This document shows positions 58,284 to 64,000 of a stretch of 64,000 bases of DNA, piece after piece. The notes beneath the pieces are model-generated. The model was not told where the DNA came from and did no database searches. It saw nothing but the letters and a program-made list of their open reading frames with translations. This DNA is from Colias croceus. Its lineage: Eukaryota > Arthropoda > Insecta > Lepidoptera > Pieridae. Numbering within the stretch: the stretch's first letter is position 1; every line of letters starts with the position of its first letter. The translations under genes were made by a program, and so were the position numbers. The DNA lies in assembly GCF_905220415.1 (NCBI RefSeq), contig NC_059537.1, positions 11,503,593 through 11,567,592 on the forward strand, read 5' to 3'.

Positions 58284-58422
58284 CGACCACCCACAAGATG
58301 GACATACGACCTGGTCCGAGTGGCAGGGAGCCGCTGGATGCAGGCCGCCGGTGACCGGTCGTGGTGGAAAACCCTGAGGGAGGCCTTTGTCCAGCAGTGG
58401 ACGTCCCACGGCTGAAACGACG
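58284..58422 (+). mobile_element. Very short 5'-truncated RTE-type LINE with 15-bp target duplication
   Basis: The plus strand reads without a break from 58281 to the stop TGA at 58413 and gives RWTYDLVRVAGSRWMQAAGD, then WWKTLREAFVQQWTSHG. This is the C-terminal signature of RTE-clade ORF2 proteins (RW.DDL...AG..W...A.DR..W..L.E.F.QQW). AAATTCTATTAACGA is present exactly at 58269-58283 and 58423-58437. Only about 45 codons of the element were inserted, so it is inactive, but it shows an RTE family was active recently. Confidence 0.88.
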
Positions 58423-58437
58423 AAATTCTATTAACGA

Positions 58438-60017
58438 GCAATAAATACCCACATAATTCAAAATTATAAACTTACTTCATAGCAGATCCGGCCCTGGCTT
58501 CTAGTGTATACTAATGAAATGGGTGCATTTGAAATTTTGTTTGCTTATCGGTTTGAAAGACGAAGGAGTAGTTCGAAGTCAATTTTGAATTGCTTATCAG
58601 CATGTAGGGGTTGGAATTGCAGATGTTGATAACGCTGAATATCTTCCGTACAAAGCTTAAGGAATTACCATACGATCAATCGATTAGTCTTTGACTATTT
58701 GTTTTTTTTTTCTACTGCTACAAGATTATCGAAAGACTACATATTATGTGATGACTATAACAATTTGAATTTCATGGTATTTATGTATAAAAATATTAAA
58801 ATACCTACGTAATTTTACAGTAAATAGGGACTTTTTTGCATGCATTAATTGCATATAGCATAAGCGGTACACTTTGTTGTGATCATCAATTTTCTTTGTC
58901 TGTAATCAAGTGATCATTTGTTTTTTGACCAAATATAATTCTTTGCACCATTCAATATAACAATAATAAGGAAGTTATAGATAAAAATAGATAGATGAAA
59001 ATAGAATATCATTTTATTCAGTCGTGTGGTTTCAAACAAACGTAGATCGTAGGTTTCCATGCAATTGCAATACTATTTGAAATACAATGTGAAAACTAGA
59101 ATACATTTAAGAAAATCAAAACACATAAACGCGACGGAGAAACCCGACACTCAATACGGGAGGGGAGATCAACCTTTTTGTATATTTAAATTTTTATTTT
59201 CATCATTATTAATAATTATTAGTATTCAAATTCAAAAAGAACATTCACAGGAAAGATAAAAATTTCAATGTATAAATAATCGCAAAGCTAGAAATACAAG
59301 CTGTAAGAATTCAAGCGTATTATTAGCATTTTAGATTCAGCATTTTTATGCTCAGACAATTTTTTATTTTTCTTCAACTATATTTTAATTTACATGGCAC
59401 AGATATTTTACATATCTCTGATTGTTGGTTTAATTAAAATTAGAAGATCGTTAAGTTGGTGTAAGCAAATTATTATTTGCCTACTTCGTGTTTAATTACC
59501 TAATATTGCTAAAAATATCACCGTAATTTGACGACAATACAAATTATGTCTTGTACAGGTAATTTATATTTTTTGTACTTAAATTAATAGCATAATTTAA
59601 TATAGAACTAAATATTTTAATCCAAAGGTTGACAGCCTCGCCATGGCAAGTTGCAATCCAATCTAGCTCATCGAAGATCCACTCTCTTTTTTTCAATCAT
59701 AATTGAACATGATCACTGGAAACGGACTTGTTTTTCATAAAATTGTACCTAAATATTTATTACGTACGCGTAACTACAATCAATTTTATATTTTTATGAT
59801 TATATGATATCTTTATAAAAATGGTCATGCATCGGTGTTTTTAACCAAATTTTAACGCAAGAGGCTACCGATTTTATTTTATTTTTTCCATATATTTGGT
59901 AGGTCCAGTTATAATTTGATTAATTGTTTTGATACCCCTTAGTAATAAGCTGTCCTGGGAGAACAACGCTTGCTAGCTAGAGTTGCGAATAAAGTCATGT
60001 TAGAAGTAGTGACTATT
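58438..60017. other. Anonymous AT-rich DNA
   Basis: No supported feature. Confidence 0.5.
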
Positions 60018-60240
60018 AAGGTACAATTCCAAGACGGGCCGCAGACCGCAAACTGCAACAGCAAACTGCAAGCGACAACACTTGTTTCTATGAACATCTA
60101 TGAATCGCTGCGCGTCGCGTCTGTAGGCAGCAGTGTCGCCGCGCTTAGAATCAATTTCAGATGTTTATAGAAACAAGTGGTGTCGCTTGCAGTTTGCTGT
60201 TGCAGTTTGCGGTCTGCGGCCCGTCTCGGACTTGTACCTT
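60018..60240. mobile_element. Foldback element with 82-bp arms
   Basis: 60018-60099 and 60159-60240 are reverse complements with four mismatches over 82 bp, separated by 59 bp. The arms contain GACGGGCCGCAGACCGCAAA and a direct repeat of GCAAACTGCAA. The outer tips are AAGGTAC/GTACCTT. No coding capacity; the 66-codon frame at 59970-60170 is the repeat. Confidence 0.92.
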
Positions 60241-60908
60241 TATGAGTTATGACTGCAGTTATGACAAATTATTAATTATGATTACTCTTAGTAATATTAG
60301 CTAGCATTTCCAATTGTCACCAATAAAATAACTTACATAAATATGATTCTTTTTCTCATGGTAACTATGAAAACAACTCTAATTTAAGTTTCTCATCCAA
60401 AATAAAAAAACGAACGGTCAGATCACTGAATGCCAGAACATTCCGACCTATTATTACAAAGCCAATAAAAACACCTTTCAATTAGAGCCAAATCCTCCCT
60501 CCATGATCATTGTAAGAAAAATCAGTTAACCTTAAACGATTTCGAGAAATCTGCCACGAATCTTAGGGTGAGGTCAATACCCCAATGGGTTCCAATATAT
60601 TATTTTAGTGAAGTGTGAACGAGACGTGAATATTAAATTTAATTGATTTTTATTTTTAGGTCGAGTATTTTTCTCCTATGCTACGAGAATGACTGATTTT
60701 AAATTAATTAATTCGTCCAATATTCGTAATTGATTCATTCCAAAGAAATCATGTGACAAAATATCTAACCTACATTTCGAGGAATTTGGGTCTTTTAATC
60801 GCTTTCGCCTTTTTAGTCGCACTAAGGAAATTAACTTGCTTGTTGACTACGTCTTGTCAGTACTGAGCAACAGAAATATCGTTATTGGAGACTCAAATAT
60901 ATTTATAA
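60241..60908. other. Anonymous AT-rich DNA
   Basis: No supported feature. Confidence 0.5.
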
Positions 60909-61090
60909 CTAGCTTACCGCCCGCGGCTTCGCCCGCTTTGTCTAAAACCTAATAAATTGTATACTAAAACCTTCCTCTTGAATCACTCTATCTATTAAAA
61001 AAACCGCATCAAGATCCGTTGCGTAGTTTAAAAGATTTAAGCATACAAAGGGACATAGGGACAGAGAAAGCGACTTTGTGTGATACTCAT
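60909..61090 (-). mobile_element. Helitron-like element, type C, 5' edge altered
   Basis: The plus strand starts CTAGCTTACCGCCCGCGGC and carries all type C blocks to AGAGAAAGCGACTTTGTGTG. The usual TATACTATGTAGTGA end is then changed to GATACTCATCACTT. Confidence 0.74.
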
Positions 61091-62144
61091 CACTTAATTG
61101 CCAGGAAGGAAATCGATGGATGATTTTATACCCTACAGAGAATTGTTGGATATCCATATACTTTCACTGGTGTTTAAATAAGTGTTTATCATTTAGAGCT
61201 TCAACTTCCAACTAGCGTATTTGATACACAATCTCAGAATGCAATCATATCTCAGTACGCAAAACCCCTAAAAACAGTAAGCCGTCGCTGTCAATCCAGT
61301 GTGTAATTTGTACCTGTACAAAGCACCTCATTGTGCGGAGGTGTGAGGAGATTTACTCCCAAATTGGAAAGCCTAGCCTTAACTGTAATCGGCTTATGCC
61401 GGCTATGCGAATGTGTACCTTGTAGCAATCGATGCAGATGAGATTTTGAAAAGGAAGCCGTATAGTTTGATCAATATTTTCTATGGAACTTGGTAGGTAT
61501 CCTCATAATGTTATCACATTTGTATGGGTATGAATATGAAGTTACGTTAAAAGAAAAAAGCTTAATCGATTTGATTAAAATTTACATGACTGTAGATATT
61601 GAGACGTACGTTTTACAAACTTTATTGAGACGACGCGGACGACGACGTGTGCGAAAACAAAAGAAGCTTGTAGACAATATTGCTTTAAATATTTATATCT
61701 ATTTTATACACTACATATTATTCATACAATTAATAGTATAACGTACATCACGTCTTTTACAAAGTTCCTAAAAATACAACATAAAACACAAGAATTAATA
61801 TTCATACTTGATTTCGTATGTACCTAGTGAAAATGAACCTCAACATTCAGGTCACGAATTCTTCTAGGAATTATCCAGGAACTCAGTCCACAAACAGTAA
61901 ACCCTGACCATTCAATTTAGCCGGGTAATCCGCTTAGCAACATCACAGCCTAGCGGAGACAGGATTAATTATGTAAAGTGATGTTGTTTTTGCTAAACCG
62001 TTTATACTGAAAACTGTACATGTATGCAATGTGACTAATCACTTGTCATTTTACGGATTTGTATTGGGCTATATTTTTTTTTTTAATATTTTGAAGATTT
62101 CGTTGGACTTAGAACAATTTGGGCATAAGAAAAAATTATAAAGG
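61091..62144. other. Anonymous DNA
   Basis: No supported gene. The 83-codon frame 61490-61741 has an Arg-rich stretch (LLRRRGRRRVRKQKK) but no known domain. Confidence 0.4.
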
Positions 62145-62348
62145 TGTACCTACGTGTTCCCCGACGAGTACAATATGGGGGTCTTTGTGCCGTCAGCACA
62201 TTACAGCTTACTTATTAGGTCATGCATCATATAACATTAATATGTATTGTGTCACTAATTGTACTTCAGTCTTAAATTGGCTCAAATATAAAGAGGTTGT
62301 CAATCCGGTGTTTAATTTCCGCTATCCTAAATATATAAAGCCGCTACA
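62145..62348 (+). repeat. Probable 5' LTR
   Basis: The right end, GCCGCTACA at 62340-62348, is set by the primer site 3 nt later. The left end is uncertain: TGTACC at 62145 or TGTTCC at 62155 would give a TG..CA LTR of about 200 bp. TATAAA-type strings lie at 62287-62292 and 62333-62338. The 3' LTR is outside the window, so the LTR cannot be proven by comparison. Confidence 0.5.
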
Positions 62349-62351
62349 ATT

Positions 62352-62364
62352 TGGTGACCCCGAC
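62352..62364 (+). promoter_or_regulatory. Primer-binding site, tRNA-Trp-like
   Basis: TGGTGACCCCGAC matches the complement of the tRNA-Trp 3' end (…GTCGGGGTCACCA), as used by CsRn1 and Kabuki elements. The match seems to stop after 13 nt, where the sequence turns into CAACAAC repeats. Confidence 0.7.
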
Positions 62365-62473
62365 AACAACACCCGACAACAACACCTGACAAACAACAAC
62401 GCCTGACAACACGACAACCTGACAACGTATTTCGCGACCCCGGACTTTACACGAAGCCATAAGAATATACAAA
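62365..62473 (+). other. Leader with CCTGACAACAAC repeats
   Basis: About five imperfect units of the type CC(C/T)GACAACAAC lie between the primer site and gag (to about 62430). Such C/A-rich unstructured leaders are common. A packaging role is not shown. Confidence 0.6.
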
Positions 62474-62821
62474 ATGACAACTGAAAATAGAGCTCCGTCA
62501 GCAAGCACAGCATCCGAGAGAACAGCTACATCATCAGAATTTTGGTGCGAACAAGCCCATATTCGCAAACTACAAGAGCAAGTAGCTCAGTTATCAAGAC
62601 AAATAATTGAATTGCAGAATATGGAAACAACTCGTCACAGAAAACGAAATAATAATATTCATAATCGCTATCGTCCTATATCCCGTGGACGTAACATGAT
62701 ACGGCGTGAGCCGCGGAGCGCCGACAGTCTTTGTTATTACCACGCGCGATTTTATTATAGAGCTAACAAATGTATAGAGCCGTGTGCTTGGAATAAAAAA
62801 ACTAAACAGCAGGAAAACTAA
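62474..62821 (+). CDS. Short Gag with CHCC zinc knuckle
   Basis: 115 residues, starting at the first ATG after the leader. Residues 29-48 look like a short coiled coil (RKLQEQVAQLSRQIIELQ) and 54-81 are basic. The knuckle is C87-X2-H-X9-C100-X3-C104, the CHCC form special to CsRn1-group elements in place of the retroviral CCHC. Gag of this group is usually far longer, with a capsid domain before the knuckle. Here the N-terminal SEFWCEQ passes straight to the coiled coil, so an internal deletion of the capsid part is likely. The stop TAA (62819-62821) lies inside the overlap with pol. Confidence 0.75.
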   Translation: MTTENRAPSASTASERTATSSEFWCEQAHIRKLQEQVAQLSRQIIELQNMETTRHRKRNNNIHNRYRPISRGRNMIRREPRSADSLCYYHARFYYRANKCIEPCAWNKKTKQQEN

Positions 62822-64000
62822 AAAGAGTGCAATCGCAGGCGGAGATTTGCACTATTAAGCCATCGCACCGCCTTAACATTACCGATAGAACATCGGGACT
62901 AAAATTTTTAATTGATACGGGAGCGAATATATCAGTGATACCTGTGACTAAAACTCTGCATAAGCGACCGAAGTGCGATAATTACGAGTTATACGCTGCT
63001 AATGGAAGCGTTATAAAGACTTATGGTGTAAAGACACTTACATTAGATTTAAAATTACGTAGACCTTACCGGTGGACTTTTATTATAGCTGAAGTGAAAC
63101 AAGCAATATTAGGTGCTGATTTTTTAGGACATTACAAACTTTTAGTGGACATTCATCGTCAAAAATTAATTGATACAGTTACAAACTTATGTGCAATCGG
63201 TTCAGTAACTTTGAGTCAACATATACCAGTGAACACAATCGACTTTAATCATAGTGATCTGTTATCGCAATTTCCGAACATAACTAAGCCAATGCGTTTC
63301 ATAGAGACTCCACGACATTCTATAGTCCATCACATCGAAACAAGCGGCCCACCCGTATTTTCGCGACCGCGACCTCTACCGCCTGACAAATACAATAAAG
63401 TTCGCGCAGAATTTCAGCGAATGCAAGAAATGGGGATTTGTCAACCATCAAAGAGTTGCTGGGCCAGTCCTTTACATGTGGTAATGAAAAAGAACGGAGA
63501 TATTAGACCCTGTGGAGATTATCGACGCTTAAATGCTATAACTAAGCCGGACAGATATCCCATACCGCGTATACAAGACTGTACATACCTATTGGCAGGA
63601 AAAACTATATTTTCAAGGCTAGATTTGCAACGTGCCTATCATAATATTGGTGTCGCCGAATCAGATATTGAGAAAACAGCCATAACTACACCCTTTGGTT
63701 TATATGAATTCAAAAGAATGACTTTTGGTCTGAAAAATGCAGCGCAGACATTCCAACGATTTTTAAACAACGTTGTGTTCCGTGACCTTCACTTTCCAAC
63801 TAATTCCGAAAATAGTAATGGCGAGAAAAGCGAGGAAAATGTTCCATTTTTATTTTCCTACATCGATGACGTCATCATTGCATCATCAGGACACCAGAGC
63901 CATACGAAACACTTACGAATGGTTTTCGAACGTTTGAATGAATTTGGAATCACTATAAACTTATCAAAATGTGAATTCGGCAAAACGGAATTAAGTTTTT
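62806..64000 (+). CDS. Pol: aspartic protease and reverse transcriptase, 3' part missing
   Basis: An open frame of 398 codons with no stop from 62806 to the window end, placed -1 relative to gag. It has no obvious own ATG, so it is probably made by frameshift as Gag-Pol. Protease: FLIDTGANISVIP with catalytic DTG at 62914-62922 and ILGADFL. RT: WASPLHVVMKKNGDIRPCGD (finger motif), SRLDLQRAYHNI with catalytic Asp at 63622, TPFGLYEFKRMTFGLKNA, and YIDDV at 63859-63873 with both Asp residues. Between them lies an insert-like acidic stretch (NSENSNGEKSEEN). Typical Ty3/gypsy order. RNase H and integrase not reached. No breaks seen. Confidence 0.93.

Larger units (their letters stand above)
62145..64000 (+). 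mobile_element. Ty3/gypsy LTR retrotransposon (CsRn1/Kabuki-like), 5' part, cut by window end
   Basis: Order: probable 5' LTR, primer site, repeat-rich leader, short gag, pol with protease and RT. The gag CHCC knuckle and the tRNA-Trp-like primer site are traits of the CsRn1 group, of which Kabuki of Bombyx is the known lepidopteran member. RNase H, integrase and the 3' LTR must lie beyond 64000. Confidence 0.88.

Noticed and set aside
61490..61741. Arg-rich frame resembling the basic start of some transposases
   Set aside because: Only a basic run is shared; no catalytic motif or TIR seen.
62119..62406. 95-codon frame at the LTR
   Set aside because: It crosses the LTR end, primer site and leader repeats, so it is not a protein gene.

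Overview
This window looks like non-coding DNA from a lepidopteran (moth or butterfly) nuclear genome. It is strongly AT-rich. It is studded with short elements of a kind typical of Lepidoptera: non-autonomous Helitron-like copies that begin TC, end CTAG and sit between A and T; a tRNA-derived SINE with a (GAT)n tail; foldback MITEs; and R1/RTE/jockey-type LINE debris. I found no host exon, tRNA, rRNA or CRISPR array that I can support. The species assignment is inference from repeat types.

Layout. 1-490: GC-rich 3' end of a non-LTR element with a (TTA)n tail, running in from the left edge. 491-11.3 kb: AT-rich DNA with Helitron-like copies, a truncated SINE (5561-5732) and broken LINE reverse-transcriptase pieces (6585-7170, 7510-7655). 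11428-16810: a complete, apparently intact jockey-type LINE with ORF1 (Gag, three CCHC knuckles) and ORF2 (AP endonuclease plus reverse transcriptase) joined by a TAATG stop/start overlap, a 25-A tail and a 12-bp target duplication. 17-40 kb: anonymous DNA with about a dozen Helitron-like copies, a tandem array inside a foldback element (24684-25040), TIR elements (26491-26873, 33772-33992) and two facing copies of one MITE (39439-40147). 41-62 kb: another TIR element (41715-42064), two long foldbacks (43427-43595, 60018-60240), a full SINE with target duplication (45734-46050), two head-to-tail Helitron-like copies (48503-49027), two 5'-truncated LINE insertions with perfect target duplications (51331-51708, 58284-58422) and a structured GC-rich LINE/SINE 3' end (54957-55271). 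62145-64000: the 5' part of a Ty3/gypsy LTR retrotransposon of the CsRn1/Kabuki kind (LTR, tRNA-Trp-like primer site, short Gag with a CHCC knuckle, open Pol with protease and RT), cut by the window edge.

How the parts work together. The autonomous elements encode their own replication machinery. ORF2 of the 11-17 kb LINE nicks DNA and copies the RNA packaged by ORF1, and the LTR element makes protease and RT from a Pol frame placed -1 to Gag. The small SINEs, MITEs and Helitron-like copies encode nothing and must use enzymes made elsewhere. The most unusual points are the inverted copy of flanking sequence at the LINE 5' junction, the tandem array inside a foldback element, the abutting Helitron-like pair, and the apparently shortened gag.
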